Positions 34,737 to 43,843 of a stretch of 64,000 nucleotides of DNA are shown in pieces. The DNA is from MGBC120314 sp051877855 (lineage in GTDB: Bacteria; Bacillota; Clostridia; Lachnospirales; Lachnospiraceae): the NCBI GenBank assembly GCA_051877855.1, contig JBJEJH010000061.1:122981-186980 (forward strand), given 5' to 3'. The notes under the pieces are model-generated. The model ran no database searches. It had not been told where the DNA came from and saw only the letters and a list, made by a program, of their open reading frames with translations. The position numbers were made by a program, and so were the translations under genes. Every line of letters begins with the position of its first letter. Position 1 is the first letter of the stretch.

Positions 34737-36269
34737 CTATTTCAGGTAAATAAACGGATTAACTGCAGTACCACCCACCTGAATCTCAAAATGGATATGT
34801 GGTCCTGTACTTTGACCTGTATTACCGGAACGGGCAATAACCTCGCCCTGCGTAACGGTCTGTCCCACACTTACCAGGGTCTTACTAAGGTGTCCGTATC
34901 TTGTAACCTTGCCATCCGGATGACGGATATCCACACAGATACCATAACCGCCAAACCAACCGGAACGGGTAACCACACCACCACTGGATGCCATAACCGC
35001 TGTACCAACCGGTACACCCCAGTCCACGCCTCGGTGAATTGTTCCCCAACGCGCTCCGTAAGGAGATGTAAGCACACCACCGGCAACCGGTTTTCTGTAT
35101 GTCGGCGGAACCTGTGTTCCTCGCTTCAGGATTCGCGGAACGGACTCCACAATCAATGTCTCTTTGATAATATCGCGGCTTTTTTCCACGCCATTTTCAT
35201 ATTGAACAACCGCAACAACTTCTCGATAACCTTCAGATCCTTCCTGTACCACGGCATAATCTCCCTGATACATCGTGTCATCGTCAATATATTGCACATC
35301 CGCCTTATAATTCTCTTCGTATGTCATCTCCTCAAATACACGTACGGACAACTCCGGTGTAGGTACTGTAACTACAATCTCATCGCCAATACCGATGACA
35401 CCATCGACGGTAAGACCTTCATTGAGTTCACAAAGTGCAGAAGTACTAAGATCATATCGGGCCGCAATCTGGGACAATGTATCCCCCGCCTGAACCGTGT
35501 AGATCGTCTTCTCCTCCGTCTCCTTCGTGATATCCGCAAGAGCTTCTTCCACCGTCACGATACGCTCCGCACTTACTTCCGTAGGCACCACAGAAATGGT
35601 CTTATCAAAGGTCATAGCCAGGGTTCCATCCGCAAAAATCGTATTGGCATCCGCCTGTACCACAACATTTCCATTTTCAATATTCAGAACCTTCGATGCA
35701 CCGGTATCACCCACATCGGCCTTGACAATCTCCAAACCAAACTCCGAGGAATCCGAATCTACATTACCTGTAATTCGAACCTGGAACTCATTGTCTTCAT
35801 CATATGCCGCCTTAACGCCCTCAACCAACGCCACAATATCTTCTTTGGATGCGAGAGTAACGGTATAATCGTTAATTCGAACAGTATACGCATCTATTTT
35901 ATTAAAATCTAAGATCGAATCCCCAAGGATTTCATACATGACATCCGCCATCTCATCCACCGTAAGTCGCTTACCAAATGTGGTTTTCTCCGGCGAGACG
36001 GTTAACTCAGGATCCAGGTATACCAAAGTACCGGCTTCTGCACTGACCCTGCCTCGTGCCACCGCCAGTGCCTCATTCGCCTCCTCCATGGAACTCATGG
36101 CGCCAAGCACCTGCTCATTCAATATAACTGTATAGTAACCTGTATCTCCGGGGATGACCTCTTCATCCTTTTCCTTCGGAATATAAATAAGGCAGATGAA
36201 ACAAATTAATGTCACTGCCTTGATTAATGTCATGCGAATCTTTCTGGAATATCTTGTAAATGAATCCAT
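34737..36269 (-). CDS. Secreted LysM-G5-M23 metallopeptidase
   Basis: 510 residues. A basic N-terminus and a helix at about 15-32 form a membrane anchor or signal. A beta-rich region follows, then a LysM domain (YTVQAGDTLSQIAARYDLS) at about residues 260-305 for binding peptidoglycan, a G5-like domain (about 310-385) and the M23 endopeptidase domain. The zinc ligands are in HRGVDWG and GPHIHFEI, with YGHLS as the additional catalytic His. It should cut peptide cross-links in the cell wall. The architecture is the one usual in Clostridia. Confidence 0.92.
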   Translation of the reverse strand: MDSFTRYSRKIRMTLIKAVTLICFICLIYIPKEKDEEVIPGDTGYYTVILNEQVLGAMSSMEEANEALAVARGRVSAEAGTLVYLDPELTVSPEKTTFGKRLTVDEMADVMYEILGDSILDFNKIDAYTVRINDYTVTLASKEDIVALVEGVKAAYDEDNEFQVRITGNVDSDSSEFGLEIVKADVGDTGASKVLNIENGNVVVQADANTIFADGTLAMTFDKTISVVPTEVSAERIVTVEEALADITKETEEKTIYTVQAGDTLSQIAARYDLSTSALCELNEGLTVDGVIGIGDEIVVTVPTPELSVRVFEEMTYEENYKADVQYIDDDTMYQGDYAVVQEGSEGYREVVAVVQYENGVEKSRDIIKETLIVESVPRILKRGTQVPPTYRKPVAGGVLTSPYGARWGTIHRGVDWGVPVGTAVMASSGGVVTRSGWFGGYGICVDIRHPDGKVTRYGHLSKTLVSVGQTVTQGEVIARSGNTGQSTGPHIHFEIQVGGTAVNPFIYLK

Positions 36270-36375
36270 AACATCCTCCCAACATTAGTCTGACAACATG
36301 AATATACTAACATTCCTGTCCTTTTTTGTAAAGGAATTTGTTACAGAAATATTACACAAAACATTTGAAAATACG

Positions 36376-36945
36376 CTATTTTTTAACAGAAAATCCAAAA
36401 GTTCCCAACTTTTGTCCAAGTTCAAAATACTCCCCGTGGGAATATGTCACCAAACCGCTTCGATTCATGTCAAATTTTCCATTCGGATCCATGTACTGAT
36501 TGTCCACCGTCACCCCAAGAACTTCTGCAATAAACATATCATGGGAACCCAGGGGAACAATATCCTTAACCTTGCATTCGATATTAACAGGGCTTTCTGC
36601 AATCCCCGGTGCTGACACATACTTTGATGGCAGCGGAGTCAGATTCATCTCACGGAATTTGTCCACATCCTTCCCCGAACGCACCCCACAATAATCCGTT
36701 GCATAAACCAGATCCTTATTGACCAGATTAATAACAAACTCTCCCGTTTCCTTGATTATATTGTAGGAATAACGTTCCGGTCTCACCGAGATCGATACCA
36801 TAGCCGGTGATGAACAGATCGTCCCGGCCCATGCCACCGTAACAATATTCGGTTTTTCACCCGCTCTCTGACTGCTCACCATTACCACCGGCAACGGATA
36901 GAGCATATTTCCTGCTTTCCAATACTCCTTAGACATCTTTTTCAA
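36376..36945 (-). CDS. Flavin reductase family protein
   Basis: 189 residues of the FMN-binding split-barrel type: PLPVVMVSSQRAGEKPNIVTVAWAG at the start binds FMN phosphate, and ISVRPERYSYNIIKETGEFVINLV and FIAEVLGVTVDN follow. The family reduces flavins or serves as a small ferric/flavin reductase. It stands between the peptidase and the pyrophosphatase without obvious functional partners. Physiological electron partners are unknown. Confidence 0.9.
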   Translation of the reverse strand: MKKMSKEYWKAGNMLYPLPVVMVSSQRAGEKPNIVTVAWAGTICSSPAMVSISVRPERYSYNIIKETGEFVINLVNKDLVYATDYCGVRSGKDVDKFREMNLTPLPSKYVSAPGIAESPVNIECKVKDIVPLGSHDMFIAEVLGVTVDNQYMDPNGKFDMNRSGLVTYSHGEYFELGQKLGTFGFSVKK

Positions 36946-36985
36946 TTCCTTCTTTCTGTACTTAATCTACACATACAAGTTTTTC

Positions 36986-38629
36986 CTACTCCTGCATCGC
37001 TAACATCAGCTCAGGGATTAACTGTTTCTTACGAGAGACCAATCCCTTCACATAGACTGAGTCCCCGCTTCCATGGACACCCAGCGCTTTATTGACAAGA
37101 TTTTCGGCGCCATTTCCATAATAAATCAATTCGCTGGAGGCATCCATCACATTCGTCAACATGAAAAATACCATCTCCTCCGATCTTGCACCATACTTTT
37201 TCTTAATATATGGTATAATCCGGGTCTTGATTTTCTCTAACTCCTCCCGGCTCATGGAAGACACCTGTCCCACGCCGAACTGATGCTGTCCCGAAGTGAA
37301 ATTCTTATAATCCTGATAGAAGATTTCCTCATCCGTCTTATTGGCAAGATCGCTGCCTGCGGCAAACATTTCTGTTGCCAATTCCTCGATATGGATACCG
37401 GCAACCTTTGCAAGATTCTCTGCAGCCATCTGATCCGTCGGTGTACAAGTCGGAGAACGAAACATTAACGTATCCGAAATAATGGCAGAACTCAACAGTC
37501 CCGCAATGGTCTTATCCAGTTCGATTCCATTTTCCACCGCCATCTGATAAATAATCGTAGCGGTACACCCCAGAGGCTGATTCCGAAAGAATACCGGTGC
37601 CATGGTCTCAAGGTTTCCCAAACGATGATGGTCGATGATTTCCAGAATATTAGCCTCCCCAATTCCATCAACCGCCTGGCTTTTCTCATTATGATCAACC
37701 AGAATAACCTTTTTCCTTTCCATACCAAGCAAATTTCTTCGGGAAATCATTCCCACATATTTCCCGCTCTTAGACACAATTGGAAAATCTCTATGACGCA
37801 CACTGGCCATGGTGTGTTTGATGTCATCCACCAGAGTCTCTGTGCCAAAGGTAATCAACTGATCCTTTCTCATAAAATAGCGGATGGGCATACTCTGATT
37901 AATCAGACGTGCCGCCGTAAACGTATCGTGAGGTGTGCTGATAATCGTACAATGATGCTCCTCCGCCAATTTGCAGATGGTCAAAGATACCTTTGCTCCC
38001 TCACTAACAATAATACAGCCGGCTCCCATCTCAATGGAACACAATTGTGATTCATACCGATTACCGAGAATAACCAGATCACCCTCCTCGATATAATTCT
38101 CCATAAGATCCGGATTCGCTGCAGCCACAAGCACTTTTCCTTTTTCATAAAAAGCCTCAGCATCCCCCGTAATCAGTTCTCCATCCAGTGTCTCGATGAT
38201 ATTAATGTATGGTGTTTTTGCCATGGAAAGTATCTTGTTGTCATAGACATCCATATACGAATTGGCGATATCGCTGATGGTAATCAAGCCCTCCAGCTTA
38301 TCCTCCTTGAGGATGGGAAGAGTAACCACATCCGTGCTTTTCATCAGATACCAGGCCTTTTTTAAGGAAATGCTGTCCTGAACCCCCGGCACTTTACGAA
38401 TATCAATGTCCTTAACCTGTGGCGACACGTCATCAATGAATTCCGGCGCATCTACGCCAAAGTGCTTTAACACAAACCGCGTCTCCTGATTAATCTCCCC
38501 GGCCCGTTTTGCTATATAACGATTCGTTCCTGATATTTTATTTTTGAGCCATGCATAGCTAATTGCAGAGCAGACGGAATCTGTGTCGGGATTCTTATGT
38601 CCCACGACATATATCTTGCGGTTCTCCAT
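36986..38629 (-). CDS. CBS/DRTGG-containing manganese-dependent inorganic pyrophosphatase
   Basis: 547 residues of the DHH family II pyrophosphatase. The N-terminal VGHKNPDTDSVCSAI holds Mn-binding residues. The sequence is interrupted by a regulatory part with two CBS domains (around 75-130 and 250-300) and a DRTGG-like domain between them. The DHH part resumes with VILVDHNEKSQ, IIDHHRLGN and the C-terminal DHHA2 domain. CBS-type enzymes of this family are regulated by adenine nucleotides; that is family knowledge. It clears pyrophosphate, or keeps the pool balanced with the PPi-dependent PFK encoded close by. Confidence 0.92.
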   Translation of the reverse strand: MENRKIYVVGHKNPDTDSVCSAISYAWLKNKISGTNRYIAKRAGEINQETRFVLKHFGVDAPEFIDDVSPQVKDIDIRKVPGVQDSISLKKAWYLMKSTDVVTLPILKEDKLEGLITISDIANSYMDVYDNKILSMAKTPYINIIETLDGELITGDAEAFYEKGKVLVAAANPDLMENYIEEGDLVILGNRYESQLCSIEMGAGCIIVSEGAKVSLTICKLAEEHHCTIISTPHDTFTAARLINQSMPIRYFMRKDQLITFGTETLVDDIKHTMASVRHRDFPIVSKSGKYVGMISRRNLLGMERKKVILVDHNEKSQAVDGIGEANILEIIDHHRLGNLETMAPVFFRNQPLGCTATIIYQMAVENGIELDKTIAGLLSSAIISDTLMFRSPTCTPTDQMAAENLAKVAGIHIEELATEMFAAGSDLANKTDEEIFYQDYKNFTSGQHQFGVGQVSSMSREELEKIKTRIIPYIKKKYGARSEEMVFFMLTNVMDASSELIYYGNGAENLVNKALGVHGSGDSVYVKGLVSRKKQLIPELMLAMQE

Positions 38630-39175
38630 TTATTTCGCCCTCTTAAAAAATCGGTCCATGACCTCACATATACTGCAGAATTTATCTGTAAGAATAATAA
38701 TAACCGTCTCCTTATATTTCGGAAAACGAGGAGTCAGCGGAAACATATGCTTCTCAATAATATCCGACTCCTTCGGTGACAGCTTAAAATGTTTCTTCGA
38801 ATTGCGAAGTGCTGTGTAGGGATGTGAAAATCCATGCAAATCTTTATCTAAAGTAACTTTGCGGTTATGCCAGTCATATAAGAACAAATCATGTAACAGT
38901 CCTCCTTTGGCACCTGCCTGATCATCCAATCCAAAGAACTTACAGAGCTTAAAATTATAAAATGCAACGTGCATGGAATGTGTAAAGCAGCTGGTATGGC
39001 TATGGTGATTATACTGCTTCATCTGTTGAACCACCCTGGTATTCAGAAGATCCCTGATGGCGCCCTCAAACTGTGGCCGATCATAGTTATGGGATTTTCT
39101 TCTCCGGTTAATATTATATTTAAACTTTTGCCAATTGTTTAGCTTATTGCGATTATTATGATATTTCCTTTTCAT
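38630..39175 (-). CDS. HD-domain hydrolase
   Basis: 181 residues from the ATG at 39175. A very basic N-terminus (KRKYHNNRNKLNNW) precedes an HD domain: SCFTHSMHVAFYNFKL, AKGGLLHDLFLYDWH with the HD pair, HPYTALRN and EKHMFPL. The metal-binding pattern suggests a phosphohydrolase, possibly on nucleotides; the target is unknown. It is directly next to the pyrophosphatase gene (one base), so both are probably co-transcribed. The frame is open to a GTG at 39193, but the ATG has GAAGGT upstream. Confidence 0.8.
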   Translation of the reverse strand: MKRKYHNNRNKLNNWQKFKYNINRRRKSHNYDRPQFEGAIRDLLNTRVVQQMKQYNHHSHTSCFTHSMHVAFYNFKLCKFFGLDDQAGAKGGLLHDLFLYDWHNRKVTLDKDLHGFSHPYTALRNSKKHFKLSPKESDIIEKHMFPLTPRFPKYKETVIIILTDKFCSICEVMDRFFKRAK

Positions 39176-39355
39176 TCTTGTTACCTTCACCACTTTTTAA
39201 ATCTTTCTAGTATTTTATCCAGATTACTCTTATCTATTAAATACTTTCGTCAAAAATAAGTCAACATTTTTATTACAGCCAAGACTCCTGTTGGCGATCT
39301 TAGTCTTATTTCTTCAACAAATATAAAATATTTGTACAAAATATTCTGAAAACGA

Positions 39356-39384
39356 TTGAGAAATTGCACTAATTATGATACAAT
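39356..39384 (+). promoter_or_regulatory. Promoter of the PPi-phosphofructokinase gene
   Basis: TTGAGA (39356-39361) and TACAAT (39379-39384) with 17-base spacing, about 40 bases before the ATG. The ribosome binding site is AGGAGG. Confidence 0.7.
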
Positions 39385-39426
39385 ATTTTCATCAAATTTC
39401 GGTATAAATACTTTAGGAGGTGCTTT

Positions 39427-40653
39427 ATGCGTGGAAATGTTATCGTTGGACAATCAGGCGGTCCAACTTCCGTAATTAATTCTAGTTTAGTTGGTGTTTA
39501 CAAGACTGCAAAGGACAGGGGTGCCGGTAAGGTCTATGGTATGCTCCATGGTATCAAGGGTCTCTTGGACGGACAGTATGTTGATTTATCTGAACATATT
39601 AAAACGGATCTGGATATTGATCTGTTAAAGAGAACTCCTTCTTCTTTCTTAGGATCCTGCCGTTATAAGCTTCCTGAAATCTGCGACAACAAGGCTGTTT
39701 ATGATCAGATCTTTGCAAAGCTTAATGAACTTAATATTGAGGCGTTCTTCTACATTGGCGGTAATGATTCAATGGATACCATCAAGAAATTATCAGACTA
39801 TGCAGTTCTTATTAACAGTGACATCAAATTTATGGGTGTTCCTAAGACGATCGATAACGATCTGGCAACAACCGACCACACTCCGGGTTACGGTAGTGCA
39901 GCAAAGTATATCGCAGCGGTTACCAAGGAGATTATTCGTGATGGATTAGTTTATGACTATCCGACCATTACCATCGTAGAAATCATGGGACGTAATGCAG
40001 GATGGCTTACAGCTGCTGCGGCACTGTCAAAGACAGAGGACTGTGAAGGTGTTGACATGATTTTCCTTCCTGAGGTTCCGTTTGATATTGACTTTTTTAT
40101 GAACAAGGTGAAGGAATTAAGCAAGGTTAAATCTTCCATCGTTATTGCAATCTCCGAAGGTATTAAGGTTGCTGACGGACGCTATGTATTTGAACTTGCA
40201 GACCATGTTGAATTCACTGATGCATTCGGCCATAAGCAGTTGTCCGGTTCTGCCAAGTTCCTTGCCAATAAGATTGGTGCCGAATTAGGAGTTAAGACTC
40301 GTGCAATTGAATTAAGCACACTCCAGAGATGCGCAGCCCACATGACAAGCCGTGTGGATATCACCGAAGCTTTCCAGGTTGGCGGTGCTGCCGTTAAGGC
40401 TGCATTTGAAGGCGAAACAGGTAAGGTAATTGTTCTCGAAAGAGTGTCGGATGACCCGTATATCTGCGTAACCAATTCCCAAGATGTCCATAAGATTGCC
40501 AACATCGAGAAAAAGGTTCCGCTTGAATGGATTACCCAGGATAATACATATGTATCCGATGAACTGATCCATTACATTAAGCCATTGATTCAGGCTGAAC
40601 TTTCACCGGTTATGGTTGATGGTCTTCCAAGGCATTTAAGACTGAATCTGTAA
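39427..40653 (+). CDS. PPi-dependent 6-phosphofructokinase
   Basis: 408 residues. VGQSGGPTSVINSS at the start is the phosphate-donor loop. FYIGGNDSMDT (residues 108-117) has Asp after Asn where ATP-type enzymes have Gly, the known mark of pyrophosphate use. GVPKTIDNDLATTDHTPGYGSA holds the catalytic Asp pair and EIMGRNAGWL the fructose-6-phosphate site. It catalyses a reversible step of glycolysis. The gene is alone with its own promoter, a strong AGGAGG and a terminator, typical of a highly expressed glycolytic gene. The neighbouring CBS pyrophosphatase competes for the same PPi. Confidence 0.94.
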   Translation: MRGNVIVGQSGGPTSVINSSLVGVYKTAKDRGAGKVYGMLHGIKGLLDGQYVDLSEHIKTDLDIDLLKRTPSSFLGSCRYKLPEICDNKAVYDQIFAKLNELNIEAFFYIGGNDSMDTIKKLSDYAVLINSDIKFMGVPKTIDNDLATTDHTPGYGSAAKYIAAVTKEIIRDGLVYDYPTITIVEIMGRNAGWLTAAAALSKTEDCEGVDMIFLPEVPFDIDFFMNKVKELSKVKSSIVIAISEGIKVADGRYVFELADHVEFTDAFGHKQLSGSAKFLANKIGAELGVKTRAIELSTLQRCAAHMTSRVDITEAFQVGGAAVKAAFEGETGKVIVLERVSDDPYICVTNSQDVHKIANIEKKVPLEWITQDNTYVSDELIHYIKPLIQAELSPVMVDGLPRHLRLNL

Positions 40654-40683
40654 TCTGAATGAATAATTCATAGTATTTACCTG

Positions 40684-40733
40684 AAAAGAGGGCATTCCAA
40701 AAGTCGAAACAACTTGCGGATCGCCCTCTTTTT
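40684..40733 (+). terminator. Bidirectional terminator
   Basis: AAAAGAGGGC (40684-40693) pairs with GCCCTCTTTT (40723-40732); inner TTCC/GGAA-like pairing adds to it. It sits between PPi-PFK and the end of the ABC operon and has T/A runs on both sides. Confidence 0.85.
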
Positions 40734-40752
40734 AGTATTTTTATAATCAATA

Positions 40753-41487
40753 TTAATGTTCAAGAACTGCACTCAAAAACTTACGTGTTCGCTCTTCAGA
40801 CGGATTAGTAAATATCTTGTCAGGCGTTCCTTCTTCAATAATTACACCATCCTCCATTACTATAATCCGGTCTGCAACCTCTCTTGCAAATCTCATTTCA
40901 TGTGTGACAATCAGCATCGTCATCCCATCTTCAGCTAATTGTTTCATTACTTCCAGTACTTCGCCAATAATCTCAGGATCCAGTGCAGAGGTTGGTTCGT
41001 CAAAGAGCATATATTTTGGCTGCATCGCCAGTGCACGGGCAATAGCTATTCTCTGTTGTTGTCCTCCCGAAAGTTCTGATGGATAACTGTTTTTCTTTTC
41101 TGATAAATTAACCTTTGCAAGTAATGAATCAACAATTGCGTCTAATTCTTCTTTTTGCATTTTCTTTGTCCTACGTGGTGATAGCGTAATGTTTTCATAA
41201 ACAGTTAAATGCGGAAATAAATTAAACTGCTGAAATACCATTCCCAAATCATTTCTAATGGCACTTATTTCCTTAGCCGAGGAATTCTTATCAAACACCA
41301 GGTCTCCTACCTGTATTTGTCCATCATTAATTGTTTCAAGGTTATTTACACATCTAAGCAGTGTACTCTTTCCGGATCCGCTGGGGCCTATGATAACTAC
41401 TACTTCACCATCATTAACTTTAAGGTTTACACCCTTTAAAATTACATTTTCACCATATGCCTTGTGTATATTCTTTAATTCTATCAT
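40753..41487 (-). CDS. Polar amino-acid ABC transporter ATPase (GlnQ-like)
   Basis: 244 residues: Walker A GPSGSGKSTLLRC at about 34-46, Q-loop VFQQFNLFPHLT, signature ELSGGQQQRIAIARAL, Walker B YMLFDEPTSALDPE, H-loop IVTHEMRFA. The sequence is of the polar-amino-acid uptake class. It is the last gene of the racemase-aminotransferase operon and overlaps the permease gene by four bases (ATGA). It energises import by the two permeases and the lipoprotein encoded upstream. Confidence 0.95.
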   Translation of the reverse strand: MIELKNIHKAYGENVILKGVNLKVNDGEVVVIIGPSGSGKSTLLRCVNNLETINDGQIQVGDLVFDKNSSAKEISAIRNDLGMVFQQFNLFPHLTVYENITLSPRRTKKMQKEELDAIVDSLLAKVNLSEKKNSYPSELSGGQQQRIAIARALAMQPKYMLFDEPTSALDPEIIGEVLEVMKQLAEDGMTMLIVTHEMRFAREVADRIIVMEDGVIIEEGTPDKIFTNPSEERTRKFLSAVLEH

Positions 41488-42146
41488 TGTCTAACCCTGC
41501 CTTTCTCTTCCATCCCGGATACAATCTTTGATATCGGAAAACATATTAAGAAAAATACAATTGCTACTACAAAATATACCTGTAATGGTAAGTTCGTATT
41601 ATTAATAACTATCTTTGCTCTCTTCATAAACTCATTGAAACCAACAAGTGAAGCAATTGTGGTATCTTTGATTAACCCTAAGTATACACCTATTAAAGAC
41701 GGCATAATCTTTCTAAACACCTGCGGAAGAATTACAAGAACAAGTGTATCCAGCTTTGATAAGTTCAAACTCTTCGCTGCTTCGTACTGCCCCTTTGGTA
41801 TTGATTCAAGTCCGGCTCTGAACACTTCACTTATGTATGCGCCTGCATACATAGACATTATAATTCCACAGGCACTCCAAATGCTCATTTCCAATCCTAA
41901 GTATCCCAGTCCAAAATATCCTACAAATAACTGAAGCAACAATGGTGTACCTCTAAATATATAAGTGTATACCGCTAATATCTTATTTAAAATCTTATTA
42001 TTCATTGTATAACAAGATGCTACTATCAAACCTAAAGCCGTTCCCCCAAGAATAATAACCAATGAAAGTAATAACGTAACCCCGAATCCCTGAAGAAGAA
42101 GGTCTTTAAAATTTAAGATTTTTATAAATCCGTCCATACTATTCAC
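41484..42146 (-). CDS. Amino-acid ABC transporter permease
   Basis: 220 residues, about five membrane helices, with the HisM/GlnP pattern: GTPLLLQLFVGYFGLG, AYISEVFRAGLESIPKGQYEAAKSLNLS (the EAA loop that contacts the ATPase) and LVLVILPQVFRKIMPSLIG. It overlaps both neighbours by a few bases. It forms a heteromeric channel with the second permease. Confidence 0.93.
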   Translation of the reverse strand: MNSMDGFIKILNFKDLLLQGFGVTLLLSLVIILGGTALGLIVASCYTMNNKILNKILAVYTYIFRGTPLLLQLFVGYFGLGYLGLEMSIWSACGIIMSMYAGAYISEVFRAGLESIPKGQYEAAKSLNLSKLDTLVLVILPQVFRKIMPSLIGVYLGLIKDTTIASLVGFNEFMKRAKIVINNTNLPLQVYFVVAIVFFLICFPISKIVSGMEEKGRVRQ

Positions 42147-42816
42147 CTCTACTACTCAAACTTGGGAAGAATTTCCTATTTATGATTCTTAAAACAAACA
42201 TTGACATAGACGCCATAATCATGTAAATAACCAATGCAAATACATATAACTCAAATGTACGGAAAGTCTTTGAATTTAATTTGTAAGTAACTTTCATCAG
42301 TTCTCCCACATCAATTGCTGACAAAAGACTTGTTGCATATAATGTCAATGTGAACTGATTTATTAACGCCGGAAAAATATTTCTTAATGCCTGCGGTAAA
42401 ATTATGTCTATAAATATCCTTTTTTTTGAAAGATTTAAAGACATTCCTGCCTCCCACTGTCCTTTTGGAACACTGGCAATTCCACCTCTGATTATTTCTG
42501 ATAAATAGGCTCCCGAAAATAAGCTCAATGCCAAAATTCCTGCAACAGCTGATGGTAAGAACACCTTAATCTGTGCTAAACCAAAATAAAAAAAGTAAAT
42601 CTGAACCAATACCGGTGTATTTCTCATTAATTCAACATATGCGGATAATATAAAGTTAATTATTTTATTACCTTTCTTAAATCGCAGGTAACCTGTAATA
42701 GTTCCTACAAGCAATGCAACAAGATATGCCACTATTGTAACTAGCATTGATACCAGTGCTCCCTGCAAAATTAAAGGTAGATTCTTTATTGGTGTTGACC
42801 AGTCTAAGAAAAACAT
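42139..42816 (-). CDS. Amino-acid ABC transporter permease, second subunit
   Basis: 225 residues with the same fold as the downstream permease: NTPVLVQIYFFYFGLA, GAYLSEIIRGGIASVPKGQWEAGMSLNLSK (EAA loop) and FIDIILPQALRNIFPALINQ. Two different permeases imply a heterodimeric importer. The start lies 121 bases after the binding-protein gene, with a perfect hairpin in the gap. Confidence 0.93.
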   Translation of the reverse strand: MFFLDWSTPIKNLPLILQGALVSMLVTIVAYLVALLVGTITGYLRFKKGNKIINFILSAYVELMRNTPVLVQIYFFYFGLAQIKVFLPSAVAGILALSLFSGAYLSEIIRGGIASVPKGQWEAGMSLNLSKKRIFIDIILPQALRNIFPALINQFTLTLYATSLLSAIDVGELMKVTYKLNSKTFRTFELYVFALVIYMIMASMSMFVLRIINRKFFPSLSSRGE

Positions 42817-42899
42817 ATATCCTTCACCCTTTTCCTTATCTTTATTTTACTTAGTATGCATATCTAATTATAATTGCTTACAATCGATATGGAATTATA

Positions 42900-42928
42900 G
42901 GAAAGGGAATTATTTAAATTCCCTTTCC
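42900..42928 (-). promoter_or_regulatory. Intercistronic hairpin after the binding-protein gene
   Basis: A perfect 12-bp stem (GGAAAGGGAATT with AATTCCCTTTCC, loop of five) about ten bases after the binding-protein stop. On the minus strand no long T-run follows, so it more likely protects the 3' end of the upstream message, raising binding-protein levels over the permeases, than ends transcription. Confidence 0.65.
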
Positions 42929-42937
42929 CGAATTATT

Positions 42938-43771
42938 CTAGTACTGTGGATTTAAATCAAATACCTGAGAACAACCAAAGTACTTACTGTACAATGCATC
43001 GTTTGTTCCATCTGTGTTAATTGTAAATACGAATAGGTTAATATAATTTAACCACTCCTGATTATTCTTCTGAACACCGATACAGTTATATGTTGGTGCA
43101 CAAAGACTATCGCCTATAACCTTATACTTATCCGGATACTTAAATGCCATATATTCCTGAGTTGTACTATCCTCAATGTATGTAACAATCTGATCATTCT
43201 CCAATGCTAACAATGCATCATCTGTTGTATCAAATTCCTGTACATTTGCGTTAGGTATGCTCTTAGCTACATCACATGCTACACTACCTGTTACCGCACC
43301 GATTTTTGCACCGGCAAGATCACTTACAGATGCCACTGTTGAATCAGATTTTAATAAGATACGTGCACCGGCTGCACAATACGGATCAGAAAAGTCAATC
43401 TTCTGCGCTCTTCCTAAAGTTCTTGTAAAGCACCCAATTACAACATCAACTTTACCGGTTTCCAAGCTAGGAATTCTGTTATCTGCCGAAAGATCCTGGA
43501 TTTCCAATTCAACACCAAGGGAATCAGCAAGTGCTTTTGCAATTTCTACATCATAACCGGCCGGATTGCCTGATTCATCATAATAACCAAAAGGTACACA
43601 ACTCAACATAATACCAACTGTTATTTTACCCTTTGAAATGATTTCTGAAACCTTGTCACTTGTTGCTGTTGTTGCCGCTGCACTATTACCACATCCTGTC
43701 AGTAATGTTGCAATTACCATTGCCATTGCTAATACCAAGGCTACGCTTCTTTTTACAATTTCTTTTTTCAT
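42938..43771 (-). CDS. Amino-acid ABC transporter substrate-binding lipoprotein
   Basis: 277 residues. A lipoprotein signal (MKKEIVKRSVAL, hydrophobic core, TLLTGC) anchors it outside the membrane. The rest is a family 3 periplasmic-binding-type fold with GYDVEIAKALADSLGVELE, VDVVIGCFTRTLGRAQKIDFSDPY (typical of polar amino acid binders) and AGAKIGAVTGSVACDVAK. The frame is open upstream to 43843; the ATG at 43771 with AAGGAGG is the start. The ligand is probably an acidic, aromatic or D-amino acid, judged from the operon only. Confidence 0.92.
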   Translation of the reverse strand: MKKEIVKRSVALVLAMAMVIATLLTGCGNSAAATTATSDKVSEIISKGKITVGIMLSCVPFGYYDESGNPAGYDVEIAKALADSLGVELEIQDLSADNRIPSLETGKVDVVIGCFTRTLGRAQKIDFSDPYCAAGARILLKSDSTVASVSDLAGAKIGAVTGSVACDVAKSIPNANVQEFDTTDDALLALENDQIVTYIEDSTTQEYMAFKYPDKYKVIGDSLCAPTYNCIGVQKNNQEWLNYINLFVFTINTDGTNDALYSKYFGCSQVFDLNPQY

Positions 43772-43843
43772 AATTTTATCCTCCTTAAAATTAATATAAA
43801 AAAAAGACATAAGGCACCATATTGAAAACGCCTTTGTCTTCAT

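Noticed and set aside
34791..35912. 373-residue plus-strand frame opposite the M23 peptidase
   Set aside because: It is antisense to a well-supported gene; the His/Asn/Ile/Arg-rich product is typical of reverse-strand translation.
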